DNA of 64,000 bases from Metabacillus crassostreae. Its GTDB lineage: Bacteria > Bacillota > Bacilli > Bacillales > Bacillaceae. Numbering within the stretch: the first letter of the stretch is position 1; the number at the start of each line of letters is the position of its first letter. The notes below the pieces were generated by a model. It had not been told where the DNA came from. It saw only the letters and a program-made list of their open reading frames with translations, and did not search any database. This document shows, piece after piece, positions 1 to 9,450 of this stretch. The stretch is from the NCBI RefSeq assembly GCF_016908395.1, contig NZ_JAFBDU010000002.1, positions 558,001 to 622,000 on the forward strand, read 5' to 3'. Made by a program: the position numbers and the translations under genes.

Positions 1-1400
1 TTAGTCATAAACCAATGCATATTTAAATAGAAAAGTTGACGTCTTTGCGTTTCTAATTTTGATTCACCTTCAAGAATAGGTGTTTCATTGACTGTATCTT
101 GATAACGAGCTTGAACATACTCATTTAGCTTTAATTTTTCCTGCCATTCTGGTTTTAACAAGCTATTTCTTTCATCCGTTGATCGCATCCATGGAAATGC
201 TTTGTTTGCAAGATCCTCTGGTCGATGAAACCAAGGATATCCTCCAAATATTTCATCAGCACACTCACCTGATAAACCAACAACGAATTCCTTTTTAATT
301 TCTCTACAGAACCATAGAAGAGAAGAATCAACATCTGCCATACCCGGTAAATCACGAACAGACGTTGCCTCAATTAAGTGATCAACAAGTTCTTGTTGCT
401 TTATTACGCTACTATGATGGACAGTATTAAATGTATCACTCATTTTTTTGATCCATGGACCATCAGAATTTGGTTGGAATTCGTTTGCCTTAAAGAATTG
501 CTCATTATCCTCATAATCTATTGAATAGGTATGAAGTCTTCCCTTACCCTCATTTTTATAATGCTCAGCAGCAATTGCAGTTATTGCACTAGAATCAACA
601 CCACCGGAAAGGAATGTACATAAAGGTACATCTGATACTAGTTGTCGCTTTACTGCATCAGTAAATAAATAACGTACCTTTTCTGCTGTTTCATCAACAT
701 TTTCTTCATGTGGCTTACTCTCTACATCCCAATATCTCCACTTCTTCAGTCCATCCTTTGTATAAATTAAAGCATGTGCTGGACGTAGTTCATCAATTCC
801 TTTAAACACTCCAACTCCAGGAGTTCTTGAAGGACCTACACCGAAGATTTCTGATAATCCATTTTTATCGATCACTGCTGAAACTGAAGGATGCGCTAAT
901 ATTGCCTTCAACTCTGAACCAAATATTAAAGAACCATTTTCTTCTTTATAAAATAATGGTTTCACTCCTAAACGGTCTCTTCCAATAAACAATTTCTCTT
1001 TGGTTGAATCCCAAACAGCAAATGCAAAAATACCATTCAAGTGGTGAACACATTCCTCTTCCCATTCAATATAAGCTTGTAATAAAACCTCAGTATCAGA
1101 ATGACCTTTAAATGTATATCCACGTGACAGCAGCTCTTTACGAATATCTTCTGTATTATAAAGCTCACCATTGTAGCAAATTGTATAAGTATGACCATCC
1201 TTTGAACGAGTCATAGGCTGAACTCCACCAGAAGGATCCACAACTACTAGGCGTTTATGTCCAAACAATACATGATTTTCTCCCCAAATGTTTGTATCGT
1301 CAGGACCTCTTTTTGCTAAAGTTTCTGCCATTTTTTTGATTGTACTTTGTTCTCCACTTATATTTCCTTTAAAATTAATCCAACCTGTAATTCCACACAT
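1..1400 (-). CDS. asnO: Glutamine-hydrolysing asparagine synthetase, C-terminus cut by window edge
   Basis: Makes asparagine from aspartate, ATP and glutamine-derived ammonia in the cytosol. The frame opens with MCGITGW at 1400, so Cys2 becomes the N-terminal nucleophile of the class II glutaminase domain after Met removal; RGPDD and YNGELYN glutaminase motifs follow. The synthetase domain has the PPi-loop motif SGGVDSS near residues 264-270. About 466 codons are visible and the frame is still open at base 1, so roughly the last quarter of a 600-640 residue protein is missing. An AGGGAG ribosome site lies upstream of the ATG. B. subtilis has three paralogues; the neighbouring yisN, yisL and yisK genes point to asnO, the sporulation-associated one. 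The paralogue choice rests on gene order only; the enzyme class is secure. Confidence 0.93.
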   Translation of the reverse strand, partial: MCGITGWINFKGNISGEQSTIKKMAETLAKRGPDDTNIWGENHVLFGHKRLVVVDPSGGVQPMTRSKDGHTYTICYNGELYNTEDIRKELLSRGYTFKGHSDTEVLLQAYIEWEEECVHHLNGIFAFAVWDSTKEKLFIGRDRLGVKPLFYKEENGSLIFGSELKAILAHPSVSAVIDKNGLSEIFGVGPSRTPGVGVFKGIDELRPAHALIYTKDGLKKWRYWDVESKPHEENVDETAEKVRYLFTDAVKRQLVSDVPLCTFLSGGVDSSAITAIAAEHYKNEGKGRLHTYSIDYEDNEQFFKANEFQPNSDGPWIKKMSDTFNTVHHSSVIKQQELVDHLIEATSVRDLPGMADVDSSLLWFCREIKKEFVVGLSGECADEIFGGYPWFHRPEDLANKAFPWMRSTDERNSLLKPEWQEKLKLNEYVQARYQDTVNETPILEGESKLETQRRQLFYLNMHWFMT

Positions 1401-1609
1401 GTAAGCATCATCTCCCTAGCATAAATTTTCCTTCTATACTTACCTATCCGCCTATGTCCTTTAACAGATGTAGGTATCTTATGCCCACTTTTACAGAATG
1501 TTGAATTGTCCAATATCATTTTTTATGCATATTTTTCTCTTGTTTTGTCTAAAACGGATGATAGCGCATTTTTTACACATATATTCACTTTCAACTGGAG
1601 GGTAATTGC

Positions 1610-2170
1610 ATGAGTCCATATAAACGAACAGATCTATTATTAAATCAAGAACGTTCGTACTTAACTGGACTGATTGAAGTAACGAACAATCAGTACGTCA
1701 TTTATGATGATATGAGTGATGAGCTTCATTTATTAGAAGAAATTAAAGAGCCACATCTAGAGATACTTAGTCCAATTGGCTGGAAATCCTGTAAATGGTT
1801 AGGTTTAGGTAAGGTAAAAACGGAGGCGGGGGTTTTCTCAATAAGCTGCGGAGATACTGTTCGTATAAAAAAAAGTCTTCCGTTTGCATTAGATGAAATG
1901 CTTAAGGAGCTTCAAGATGAAACATTTATAAAACTACTAAAACATCTTAATTCAAAAGGTTTTTCACCCTTCGACTGTATCTATTCTTACAACCAGTTAT
2001 TATTTTTAGATAATCAAGTACATAAAAAAGGCGTATCTTTTTATCAATTTGATAATGAAGAAGAAATTTGTGCCGTTCAGCACCATTTTACAAGAGGTGT
2101 TCATTCTTCCGATCGCTTTGAAATCACCACAAGCTTAGGCAAAAGAAGTATAATTAGTGGATTATTTTGA
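1610..2170 (+). CDS. yisN: DUF2777-type protein of unknown function (YisN-like)
   Basis: A 186-residue soluble protein with no signal peptide or membrane segment and no catalytic motif that I recognise. It starts with MSPYKRTD behind a GGAGGG ribosome site and is transcribed divergently from the asparagine synthetase gene, the arrangement of asnO and yisN in B. subtilis. The first half contains a short SH3-like run of beta-prone sequence (residues about 15-90) and the second half is mixed charged helix. It is shorter than the roughly 220 residues I recall for YisN. The name is given on synteny plus general resemblance. No function can be claimed. Confidence 0.6.
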   Translation: MSPYKRTDLLLNQERSYLTGLIEVTNNQYVIYDDMSDELHLLEEIKEPHLEILSPIGWKSCKWLGLGKVKTEAGVFSISCGDTVRIKKSLPFALDEMLKELQDETFIKLLKHLNSKGFSPFDCIYSYNQLLFLDNQVHKKGVSFYQFDNEEEICAVQHHFTRGVHSSDRFEITTSLGKRSIISGLF

Positions 2171-2251
2171 TTTAGCCATGAACGTTTCTGGCTAACATTT
2201 TAAACTTTCTGCTTCCTTAAATTTATGGCTATTTACCAAGTGTGCTACATC

Positions 2252-2376
2252 GTTGAATTCCGCTTCAGTTGCTCGCTTTCCGTGGGGCTTGAGGTGAGCC
2301 TTCTCGGCGCAAACGCCTGTGGGGTCTCACCTTCCCGCTGCTCCCACAGGAGTCTCACACTTCCGCTCCATTCAAC
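2252..2376. repeat. Dispersed structured repeat, core-only diverged copy (copy A)
   Basis: A GC-rich block in AT-rich DNA between the converging yisN and yisL genes, bounded by GTTGAAT and ATTCAAC inverted ends. Read on the minus strand it shares the core landmarks of the other copies: GGAGCGGAAG, GAGACCCC, CAGGC, GCCGAG and AAGGCTCA. AGGTGAG at 2292-2298 pairs perfectly with CTCACCT at 2326-2332. The outer GAGGCTGGGACATA ends and the AT-rich arms of the full-length copies are missing, so it is either a sub-family or a decayed relative. Confidence 0.75.
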
Positions 2377-2625
2377 CTAAAGTAGTTTTCTTTCAAGAAA
2401 TCTTTATAACAACACGATATTCTAATGAAAAATTATATGATCTTTTAATCACCTTTCTTGGCCCTTAAAGTTGAATCTTATCTTAATGAATATTGTATTT
2501 AACATATTTATTTGGAAGAAACTCTATTTTTATCTAATAAAAAGTACTTTTTCAGAAGAAAATATCATAATGCTTAGCACCATGGTGATTCATTAAAGTT
2601 ACTTATCAACAATTTACTGTCCAAA

Positions 2626-2669
2626 TAAAAAAATGCCTTCTCTACATAGCTAGAGCAGGCATTTTTGTT
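2626..2669 (-). terminator. Rho-independent terminator of yisL
   Basis: On the minus strand AAAAATGCCT pairs with AGGCATTTTT around an inner CTCTA/TAGAG stem, followed by a run of T. It begins 15 bases after the yisL stop codon. Confidence 0.85.
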
Positions 2670-2683
2670 AACTAGAAATACCT

Positions 2684-3040
2684 TTAGAAATGGAAAATCC
2701 CTAATGGAAGTCTCATTCCTAATAGTATTGTTAGTACAAGAACGACAACAAATTGAATCCAATAAATTCTTGTTGGCTTCCCTTTTTTCGATTTGACTAA
2801 GACCATTTCCATAGTAGCAATTGTCCATATTCCTAAAATAATTTTAGCAATATACTCACCATTCAATTGATAAACACCTGAAACGATAACAATTCCCGTA
2901 ATAAGGATCAATACATAGAATAATCGTAAAACCATGTGAATAATTTTAAATGGCTTTTCTTTCCCAGACTTAAAGAATGAGAATGCTACAAAGAACAGTA
3001 TAATTCCTAGTACCCATGTAGTAATATGTGCATGTATCAA
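2684..3040 (-). CDS. yisL: YisL family small membrane protein (DUF1516)
   Basis: A small integral membrane protein of unknown function with four predicted membrane helices. The motif HAHITTW at the N-terminus and LRLFYVLI, NGEYIAKI and MEMVLVKS further on match the YisL family. The open frame extends upstream to 3070, but a perfect AAGGAGG at 3049-3055 stands eight bases before a TTG at 3040. Starting there gives MIHAHITTW and 118 residues, the length I recall for B. subtilis YisL, so the TTG start is preferred. It is a single gene with its own terminator. Confidence 0.9.
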   Translation of the reverse strand: MIHAHITTWVLGIILFFVAFSFFKSGKEKPFKIIHMVLRLFYVLILITGIVIVSGVYQLNGEYIAKIILGIWTIATMEMVLVKSKKGKPTRIYWIQFVVVLVLTILLGMRLPLGIFHF

Positions 3041-3274
3041 ATTTTCTTCCTCCTTCATTCTCTTAACCAACCCTATTTTAGCATGATTTTATAAGAAATT
3101 TAAAGAAAGTGTAATAAAATGCTTTGTTGTTGTGTCTATTTTGTTGAAAATTACAATAGGATTAGCTACTCTTCATTAGAAAAAAGAAAACTCAGCCTAA
3201 AAGCTCTAGTATTAACACTGGATCCAGCATTCCTAAAACACACTTTTTAAAGTGCTGTTTAAGTTGATTTCATT

Positions 3275-4633
3275 TCACTTCTCGTAATTCATTTTCCATA
3301 AAGATACGAAAAGAAAAACAAAACCAAATCCAAACAAAACGAGACCATCAAGGATGACATCCTTAAATCCTAACCCTCTTACTAAAATATCCTGATACCC
3401 CGTTAGTGCCCATGCGTGAGGCGTGATTAGAGCGATATTCTGCATCATATCAGGCATTATGAATAAAGGAACCATCGTCCCACCTAATGCTGCTAGGGTT
3501 AGAGCAAGTAAGACAGACCAACCAGATATTTGAGAATCTGTTTTAAATATCGCTGCAATTAACATTCCTAAGCAGGAGCTTGCCCATACAAGAGCTAATG
3601 TTATCAAAATTAACCCTGAAAATGATGAACCTAGTGACATACCAAATACAAAGTGTCCAAACGCAAAAAGCACGACAACTTGAAGTATTCCAATAAAATA
3701 GTTTGGAATCATTTTTCCAATAAATAGTTGCCAATGATCTACAGGCGCTGATAAAACTCTTCTAAAAGTTCCATCATTTCTTTCATTTAAAAATGATCGT
3801 CCTGCATACATAATAATGAAAAAAGCATACATAACTGTATAGCCTGGTACATTTTGTTGAAAAGCGTCTGGGCGTTCCACTACATCTCCTTCTGAAGCAG
3901 AATATGTTCCAATTGTCACTCTCGGATCATTTAAAGAAAGTTTAGCCGTGTTAACTAGCTCTTCTTTTAAAAGAGTTAGATCAGGTTCACCACCTTCCTG
4001 TGCATCTACTTCAATTGAAATAGGTTCAAATTGATTGTTTGTAAGAGCGTTTAGTTGATTGGTAAGGTTAGCTATATATTTCTTATATCCATCTTCTACT
4101 TTACTAATTTCATTTGTTACATTTTCTTTAATTTTTGTAACCTGATTTTCAACCATTCGAGTGACAATGTATTCAACTTCAAAGGCTTGAGCAACACCTT
4201 CAATTGCTCTTCCTATAATAGAAGTCATATTTGCTTGAGCAGGATCTTCATAAGATATCAACTCGATTTTTTCTCCAGCTTTAATTTTCTCTCCAAATTC
4301 GTTTGGAATAACTAAAGCAAAGGGATACTCTCCATCACTAACCAATTTTCTCACTTGTTTTTCTGTAAAATCTCCCTCATTATTTTCTGTTTCAAGCCTG
4401 ATGCCTTCTGTATCTTCTAATAATTTGATAAACTTTATAGAATCCTCTGTTTGATCTTGATCAACAATTGGTAAAGCTATTGCTTCGTCACCACCACCAC
4501 CTTGAAAAACTGGCATTAAAGCAAAGCTCATAATTGTAATTAGCATTAGGGGTAGCATAAACAACACAACAATTGCACCAGGATCCTTTAACATGATCCT
4601 TATATCTTTTTTAGCGATTGCCCACCATTGCAT
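3275..4633 (-). CDS. ABC-2 type transporter permease with large external domain
   Basis: Membrane subunit of an ABC exporter, 452 residues. A first membrane helix at about residues 17-42 is followed by a long non-membrane region (about 45-265) rich in charged and coiled-coil-like sequence, then five or six helices from about 270 to the C-terminus, the ABC2_membrane_3 (YhgE/YadH-like) architecture. A conserved RSFLNERNDGTFRRVLSAPV stretch precedes the second helix, as in drug, lipid or lantibiotic exporters of this type. It lies 39 bases after the ATPase gene on the same strand, so the two form a transport operon. The substrate cannot be read from sequence. This pair is not part of the B. subtilis yisL-yisK interval as I remember it. 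Confidence 0.85.
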   Translation of the reverse strand: MQWWAIAKKDIRIMLKDPGAIVVLFMLPLMLITIMSFALMPVFQGGGGDEAIALPIVDQDQTEDSIKFIKLLEDTEGIRLETENNEGDFTEKQVRKLVSDGEYPFALVIPNEFGEKIKAGEKIELISYEDPAQANMTSIIGRAIEGVAQAFEVEYIVTRMVENQVTKIKENVTNEISKVEDGYKKYIANLTNQLNALTNNQFEPISIEVDAQEGGEPDLTLLKEELVNTAKLSLNDPRVTIGTYSASEGDVVERPDAFQQNVPGYTVMYAFFIIMYAGRSFLNERNDGTFRRVLSAPVDHWQLFIGKMIPNYFIGILQVVVLFAFGHFVFGMSLGSSFSGLILITLALVWASSCLGMLIAAIFKTDSQISGWSVLLALTLAALGGTMVPLFIMPDMMQNIALITPHAWALTGYQDILVRGLGFKDVILDGLVLFGFGFVFLFVSLWKMNYEK

Positions 4634-4672
4634 AGTAGAAAAATCTCCTTTTTCTATAATTTAACTAAGTTA

Positions 4673-5611
4673 TTAATCTCTTAGCTTTTTACCTGTTTTA
4701 TATAAAAACAATGTCTCTAAGGAAGGATGCATCATATTAATAATCTTTATACTGCTGTCATTCTTATTAAGAGCTTCAAGCATTTCCGCAACATTCTTAT
4801 TTATGTCTTCCACAACCATTTCAATCTTACTACCTGATAATCTAATATCTTTTGTAAAGGACTCTTTTTGAAAAATATCAACAAATTTTCTAACTTCTTC
4901 TTGATTATCTCCTGATAATTCAACAACTCCACCATAAACATCTGAAACAAGCTCTTCGACTTTTCCTAAGGCAATAATACTTCCATCATCTATTATAGCT
5001 ACTCGATCACATAGTGCTGTTGCTTCTTCCATGTAATGTGTTGTATAGACAATCGTAATTCCTTGGCTTTTAAGAAGTTTAATTAAGTCAAAAATCTGGT
5101 TTCTTGATTGTGGATCTATACCTACTGTTGGTTCATCCATAAACACAACTAATGGCTGATGTATTAATGCAGCTGCGATATTAATTCTTCTTTTCATACC
5201 ACCAGAATAGTTTTTTATTGGTTCCTTTGCTCGCTCTGCCAGACCTACTAAAGAAAGTAATTCATTTACCCTATCCTTTAGTGTCTGCCCTTTTATACCA
5301 TATAGCTCACCGAAAAATTTCAAATTATCAATCGCATTCAACATTGGGTAAAGAGCAATATCCTGCGGAACGATTCCAACAATCTTTTTGATTTCTTTTC
5401 TTTTTGTTATACCATCCAAATCATTTATTTTAATTGTTCCATTACTCGGTAATATTTGTGAGGTCATCATTGAGATTGATGTTGTTTTCCCAGCTCCGTT
5501 TGGACCTAATAATCCGAAAATTTCTCCTTTGTTTATCGTCAAATCCAAATCCTTTACTACATGTTTGTTTTCATAGTGTTTATTCACTTTGTCACATAAA
5601 ATCATCGCCAT
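4673..5611 (-). CDS. ABC transporter ATP-binding protein, exporter type
   Basis: Nucleotide-binding subunit, 312 residues, that powers the adjacent ABC-2 permease. Walker A GPNGAGKT is at 36-43, Q-loop VPQD at 81-84, signature YSGGMKRR at 135-142 and Walker B VVFMDEPT at 155-162, followed by an H-loop TTHYMEEA. The C-terminal 80 residues form the extra domain typical of the NatA/CcmA/drug-export branch. A GGAGG ribosome site precedes the ATG. It is the first gene of a two-gene operon with the permease; no regulator gene lies beside it. Confidence 0.92.
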   Translation of the reverse strand: MAMILCDKVNKHYENKHVVKDLDLTINKGEIFGLLGPNGAGKTTSISMMTSQILPSNGTIKINDLDGITKRKEIKKIVGIVPQDIALYPMLNAIDNLKFFGELYGIKGQTLKDRVNELLSLVGLAERAKEPIKNYSGGMKRRINIAAALIHQPLVVFMDEPTVGIDPQSRNQIFDLIKLLKSQGITIVYTTHYMEEATALCDRVAIIDDGSIIALGKVEELVSDVYGGVVELSGDNQEEVRKFVDIFQKESFTKDIRLSGSKIEMVVEDINKNVAEMLEALNKNDSSIKIINMMHPSLETLFLYKTGKKLRD

Positions 5612-5989
5612 ATATTTTTACTTCCTCCGTTTTATTCTATTTTCATTCTTTATTTTAAGATTTTTGCAAACAGTCATTTTTATTACTAGCATATGAATTT
5701 ATCTTGAGGAGCATATCATTATGATAGAGCTGTTTTTACTGTAAGCAGCCCTTATTATTAGATGATGTGTATATGAATTCTTTCTAGGAGCCCTTGTTCA
5801 AAAATGATAGTCTAAAGAGGTAGAGTGTTATGAAGAAAGAGAAAAGTTTTATAATAGATTTTTCCAAATACCACCATATTAAAAACTAACACAATAATTT
5901 TTCTTCGTAAAGAATATTTAGTGAATTTAGACATTAATTAGGTTTTAGTTTATTTTTTTCAAATACTTTAGTTTAATAGCTCCAAAAAA
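5612..5989. other. Intergenic region between ABC operon and yisK, no gene seen
   Basis: About 380 AT-rich bases carrying the promoter side of the ABC operon on the minus strand. An 18-codon reading frame from 5830 (MKKEKSFI...) has a weak AGAGGT ribosome site but is too short to call. No repeat or RNA gene recognised. Confidence 0.5.
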
Positions 5990-6025
5990 AAGGACCAAAA
6001 AAAAGGACCAAAAAATCAGTCCTTT
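5990..6025 (-). terminator. Rho-independent terminator of yisK, with duplicated arm
   Basis: On the minus strand AAAGGAC (6019-6025) pairs with GTCCTTT (6002-6008) and runs into eight T. The AAAAAAGGACC half is present twice in tandem, a small local duplication of the terminator arm. Confidence 0.85.
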
Positions 6026-6026
6026 C

Positions 6027-6926
6027 TTAAACCATTATTTTATTTTTTAAAATACCAATTTCCTCAATCTCAATTTCCACTATATCTCCAGGGGTTAGAA
6101 ACTTCGGCGGATTAAAGCCTTTTCCAACTCCAGATGGTGTGCCTGTTGCAATAATATCACCAGGCTCTAAAGTTGTTCCCTGTGATATTGTCGAAATAAT
6201 ATGTTCAATAGAAAATATCATATCCTTCGTGTTACCATTTTGTCTTATTTCATCATTTACCTTCGTTTTAATTGAAAGCTGATATGGATTTTTGATCGTA
6301 GATTTATGAACAAGATATGGCCCCATCGGACAAGAAGTATCTAAGCTTTTCCCTAATAAAAATTGCTTGTGCTGTGCTTGTAAATTCCTTGCTGTCACGT
6401 CATTAACAATTGTATATCCAAAAACATAATCCATTGCATCTTCTTCCCTAATACGCTTCCCTTTCTTGCCTATTACAACAGCAAGCTCTCCTTCATAATC
6501 AAGTTCATTTGTTATATGTAGATGTGGGTCAATTTCCTCATCATGACCAATGATGGTTGTAGGTGCTTTTGAAAACAACATAACATGTTTAGGGATATCC
6601 TCTACACTCCCCATTTCAATGACATGTTCTTGATAGTTTTTTCCTACACAATATATATTTTTTGTGGGCTTTGTTATTGGGGCATTAATTTTTATATCCT
6701 GCAATGGATAAAGATAACCCTCTGATCCATCTTCTTTAATTTTATCAACTATTTGTTGAACATCCTGGATAAATTTATCGCCTAATGCAACACACTCAAA
6801 AAGTGTCTCAGGAAAAGATGTTATTTCAAATATATCTTTTTCGGCTTTGTGTAAATCAATGACCTTATTTTCATATAGCAAGCCAATAAATGACTCATTA
6901 TGAATTGTTGCTGATACAAATTTCAT
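6027..6926 (-). CDS. yisK: YisK, fumarylacetoacetate hydrolase-fold metalloenzyme
   Basis: A 299-residue FAH-superfamily enzyme. Residues 1-85 form the small N-terminal domain and 86-299 the catalytic fold. The metal ligands are visible as E145 and E147 in DYEGE and D176 in NDVTAR, and the family signature GTPSGVGKG lies near 262. The B. subtilis homologue has been linked to cell shape and reported to decarboxylate oxaloacetate. Length matches the about 300-residue family norm. It is a single gene with its own terminator and a GAGGG ribosome site. Substrate here is inferred from family only. Confidence 0.9.
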   Translation of the reverse strand: MKFVSATIHNESFIGLLYENKVIDLHKAEKDIFEITSFPETLFECVALGDKFIQDVQQIVDKIKEDGSEGYLYPLQDIKINAPITKPTKNIYCVGKNYQEHVIEMGSVEDIPKHVMLFSKAPTTIIGHDEEIDPHLHITNELDYEGELAVVIGKKGKRIREEDAMDYVFGYTIVNDVTARNLQAQHKQFLLGKSLDTSCPMGPYLVHKSTIKNPYQLSIKTKVNDEIRQNGNTKDMIFSIEHIISTISQGTTLEPGDIIATGTPSGVGKGFNPPKFLTPGDIVEIEIEEIGILKNKIMV

Positions 6927-7034
6927 ATGAGACCCTCCTTATTTTTTGGTTCAGTAATAAAGCTCTAACATATTAGATTATTAAAAAGAGAAAGTAACAC
7001 TTTTAATTATGAATAGTTAGATAGATAGCAGCTC

Positions 7035-7811
7035 TTATTTGATTACATATAGCTGTTCAGTATTTTTAAGGATATTTTCCCCTAATTCTTCTCTCGGGGT
7101 AGATAGTATATTCGATAAACAGGTTATGATATCCTCTAAAAACAATGGAGTTGTTTGCCTCCCCATGAACCTTTCATTAAACTGCCAAGGTCCATCTGTT
7201 TCTATTAGCAGTTGATCTAATGGAATTATTTGGACCAATTTTTGATCACGCTTCCGGTAGCAAACCTCAGGTGTAACAGAAACATAATATCCACAACAAA
7301 TTATTTCATTAGCTGTCTTTTGTGATGATTTCAACCAATGAAAATGAGCTTTTCTTATATAATTCTTTTTTAGAAGAGTAAGCACCTTTTCAGACTCTTC
7401 ATGTACAGCATGCAGTACAACTGGTAGTTCTTCTGTTTTGGCAAGCTGTAAAAACTGCTCTATTGTTTCTATAAATACCTCTTCATGATAAAGTTCATAC
7501 AATTCTTTTTTACTATATGTAGGTAATCCAATCTCACCTATAGCTGATAATAGGTGCTTTTCCTTCTTTATTAGATGCAGTAATTCATGTAAATCTCCTT
7601 GCAATGGTGGAGCACCTTCTGGATGATGTCCAATAGCTGCCCGAATAAATGTTGGATACTTTTGCTTTAGCTTTAAAGTTTTATAGCTAGATTTCAGGCT
7701 TGTTGATACAGCTACAACACTTTGCACCCCACTCTCTATCCAAGAATGAATGTATCTTTCTACAAGTTCTTCTGAATATTGATCAAGATGAATATGAGCA
7801 TCAATCATCAT
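7035..7811 (-). CDS. TatD family metal-dependent hydrolase
   Basis: A 258-residue amidohydrolase-fold protein of the TatD group, whose members act as Mg-dependent DNases or unassigned hydrolases. Ligands recognisable are H6 and H8 in DAHIHLD, E93 in GEIGL, a histidine in VVLHAVHE near 135, FHW near 157 and the ETDGPW aspartate near 205. This is the full set, so the enzyme is probably active. It is not the general YabD-type TatD of the rRNA-maturation neighbourhood; it sits alone between yisK and yisI, where B. subtilis has a different gene. Either of two adjacent ATG codons may be the start. Confidence 0.85.
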   Translation of the reverse strand: MMIDAHIHLDQYSEELVERYIHSWIESGVQSVVAVSTSLKSSYKTLKLKQKYPTFIRAAIGHHPEGAPPLQGDLHELLHLIKKEKHLLSAIGEIGLPTYSKKELYELYHEEVFIETIEQFLQLAKTEELPVVLHAVHEESEKVLTLLKKNYIRKAHFHWLKSSQKTANEIICCGYYVSVTPEVCYRKRDQKLVQIIPLDQLLIETDGPWQFNERFMGRQTTPLFLEDIITCLSNILSTPREELGENILKNTEQLYVIK

Positions 7812-8386
7812 GTTTCTCTACCCCACAAATCGAATATATAAATACCATTTCCATTATTTATATTTATTATTTATTTTATAATCTTGCTCATCATATCTCA
7901 AAAGTGGATATTATTTATAAAGATAATATCACTTTTATCTCTATTGGATACTGTTTTTGATTGTCTATATAATTCCTTTCAAACATATCTCATTGTCTTC
8001 AGCTACATTACACTAGTGTTTTCAAATGCTAATATTCTCAAAAAATCTCTGATGAAAAACATTGAATTTTGTAGTATTTTGTTATTATTTTAGTTATTTT
8101 AGCGAATGTAAGATTTTGTTTAAATTCCATTGTATAATAGGCTTGTTTACTTTAATTTAGACAGATAAATTTATATAATTTAACTTTTTTATATTCTACC
8201 TCAAGTAAAGCATAGTTCTTGAAAAATTTCCTCGACGATGAATAAAATGGACAATAACAACCAACATGTTGAAGTAATTAACAATTTAAAAACTGAATAT
8301 TAAAACTTTAGGTTATAGGCATTAGCAAATTGATTAGGTTCCATATTCCAAGATAGTTAACTTTAAAAATTGAGAGAAGGATTGCG
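7812..8386. other. 575-base intergenic region, no gene supported
   Basis: Very AT-rich DNA between the TatD-type gene and yisI. A 21-codon frame at 8238-8303 has no ribosome binding site and is not called. No inverted repeat, riboswitch-like motif or repeat family member was recognised; it presumably holds the promoters of both flanking genes. Confidence 0.5.
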
Positions 8387-8536
8387 ATGATTGTCAATGA
8401 AATTGAACAAAAACGAAAAACATTATTAAGAATGGCAAAAAGATATGGACTTAACTCAAAGGAAACTGTTCGCTGTAGTCAGGAGCTAGATGTTTTACTA
8501 CTCAAGCAAATTAAAAAAATAAATGCTAAAAAATGA
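8387..8536 (+). CDS. yisI: Spo0E-like aspartyl-phosphate phosphatase YisI
   Basis: A 49-residue protein beginning MIVNEIEQKR behind an AGAAGGA ribosome site. It has the two-helix hairpin layout and the SQELD signature (residues 31-35) of the Spo0E/YisI/YnzD family. These proteins remove phosphate from the sporulation regulator Spo0A and so delay sporulation. The location just upstream of the gerP operon matches yisI of B. subtilis. The length is at the short end of the family (about 45-85), and both helices and the signature are present. Specificity for Spo0A over another response regulator is assumed from family. Confidence 0.88.
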   Translation: MIVNEIEQKRKTLLRMAKRYGLNSKETVRCSQELDVLLLKQIKKINAKK

Positions 8537-8671
8537 CTAGATTGATTGAACATTTAGCTTTTGCCCTACTATAAAGTAAAATAGCCCTTTCCTTACTCTC
8601 AGCATGTTTTTTTATTCACTTAATTTTCTCGATTAACTTCATAAACCACTCCAACTTTCAGCAATTATCAC

Positions 8672-8698
8672 ACATATTCACTTTAATTTCATAAAATA
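8672..8698 (+). promoter_or_regulatory. SigK-like promoter of the gerP operon
   Basis: CATAAAATA at 8690-8698 fits the SigK -10 pattern CATANNNTA, with an AC dinucleotide 16 bases upstream as the -35. It lies 43 bases before gerPA, which is known to be expressed late in the mother cell in Bacillus. Confidence 0.6.
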
Positions 8699-8740
8699 CA
8701 ATAAAAGTGCTTTAAATCCAAAAACAAAAGGATGTTTTAC

Positions 8741-8962
8741 ATGCCAGCTATCGTCGGTGCTTTTAAGGTTAATTCTGTCGGAACAAGTAGCATTGTTCAT
8801 GTTGGAGATGTTATTACAATATCTCCTTACAGTGAGGTTAAAACATTCGCAGGTGCAGGTTCTTTTAACACTGGTGACGGTCTAAACATATATAATCAAA
8901 ATTCTGTAACAAATACGTATGATAATGATGTTGTTGATCAACCTATGGCAGGCAATTTATAA
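8741..8962 (+). CDS. gerPA: Spore germination protein GerPA
   Basis: First gene of the gerP operon, whose products help nutrient germinants pass the spore coat to reach their receptors. The protein is 73 residues starting [14 protein letters not shown], and has the glycine/valine-rich hydrophobic beta-type sequence of the GerPA/GerPF family, ending in the polar VDQPMAGNL tail. An in-frame ATG nine bases upstream overlaps the AAAAGGA ribosome site, so the MPAIVG start is chosen. It is a close paralogue of gerPF at the other end of the operon. Expected location is the inner spore coat. Expression by SigK is supported by the upstream promoter. Confidence 0.95.
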   Translation: MPAIVGAFKVNSVGTSSIVHVGDVITISPYSEVKTFAGAGSFNTGDGLNIYNQNSVTNTYDNDVVDQPMAGNL

Positions 8963-9134
8963 CCTATTTATTGCTGAATCTTTTACCCAGGGTACACTTT
9001 AATTTTTAAAAATGGCACATTGAGTTGATACAGTGCTATTTATCTAGCTTATAAACAAAATCTTTTTGAAATAGCTTATGCTAGTATTGTTTCGACCATT
9101 AAGCCCTTTTGATGGAATAAGGGAGTGTTATTTG

Positions 9135-9368
9135 ATGAATTTCTATATTAATCAATCAATTTGTATTAACTATTTAAGAGTTGGATCAGTTAATAACTCT
9201 TCTGTTTTACAGATAGGCAGCGCAGGAATGATTAAACCTCTTTCAAATTTGTATAATACAGGAGGCTTTATTCAAGCAGCTCCTCAAATTGAATCAGAAA
9301 CACCAACAGGCGTAGTCACTGAAGCCACCGAAGACCCTCTGGTGCCTCTTGCTGCTCCTACAGCTTAA
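9135..9368 (+). CDS. gerPB: Spore germination protein GerPB
   Basis: A 77-residue member of the GerP set. The open frame runs back to 9078, but the family sequence MNFYINQSICINYLRVGSV starts at 9135, preceded by AAGGGAG at a proper distance, so that ATG is used. The body has the VGSVNNSSVLQIGSAG motif seen in related form in GerPD and GerPE (S-S-[VS]-[FL]-x-IG), and the C-terminus is a proline/alanine-rich tail. It acts with the other GerP proteins in coat permeability. The gap to gerPA is 172 bases, without an obvious terminator. Confidence 0.92.
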   Translation: MNFYINQSICINYLRVGSVNNSSVLQIGSAGMIKPLSNLYNTGGFIQAAPQIESETPTGVVTEATEDPLVPLAAPTA

Positions 9369-9450
9369 GTCATGGGCATTCACCCATCTGTTTTTTCTGC
9401 ATATTATGAAATAAAGTAAATTGAGCGAGGAATAAAGGTGGGTGAATAAT

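Noticed and set aside
8238-8303. 21-codon reading frame MNKMDNNNQHVEVINNLKTEY
   Set aside because: No ribosome binding site and too short to support.
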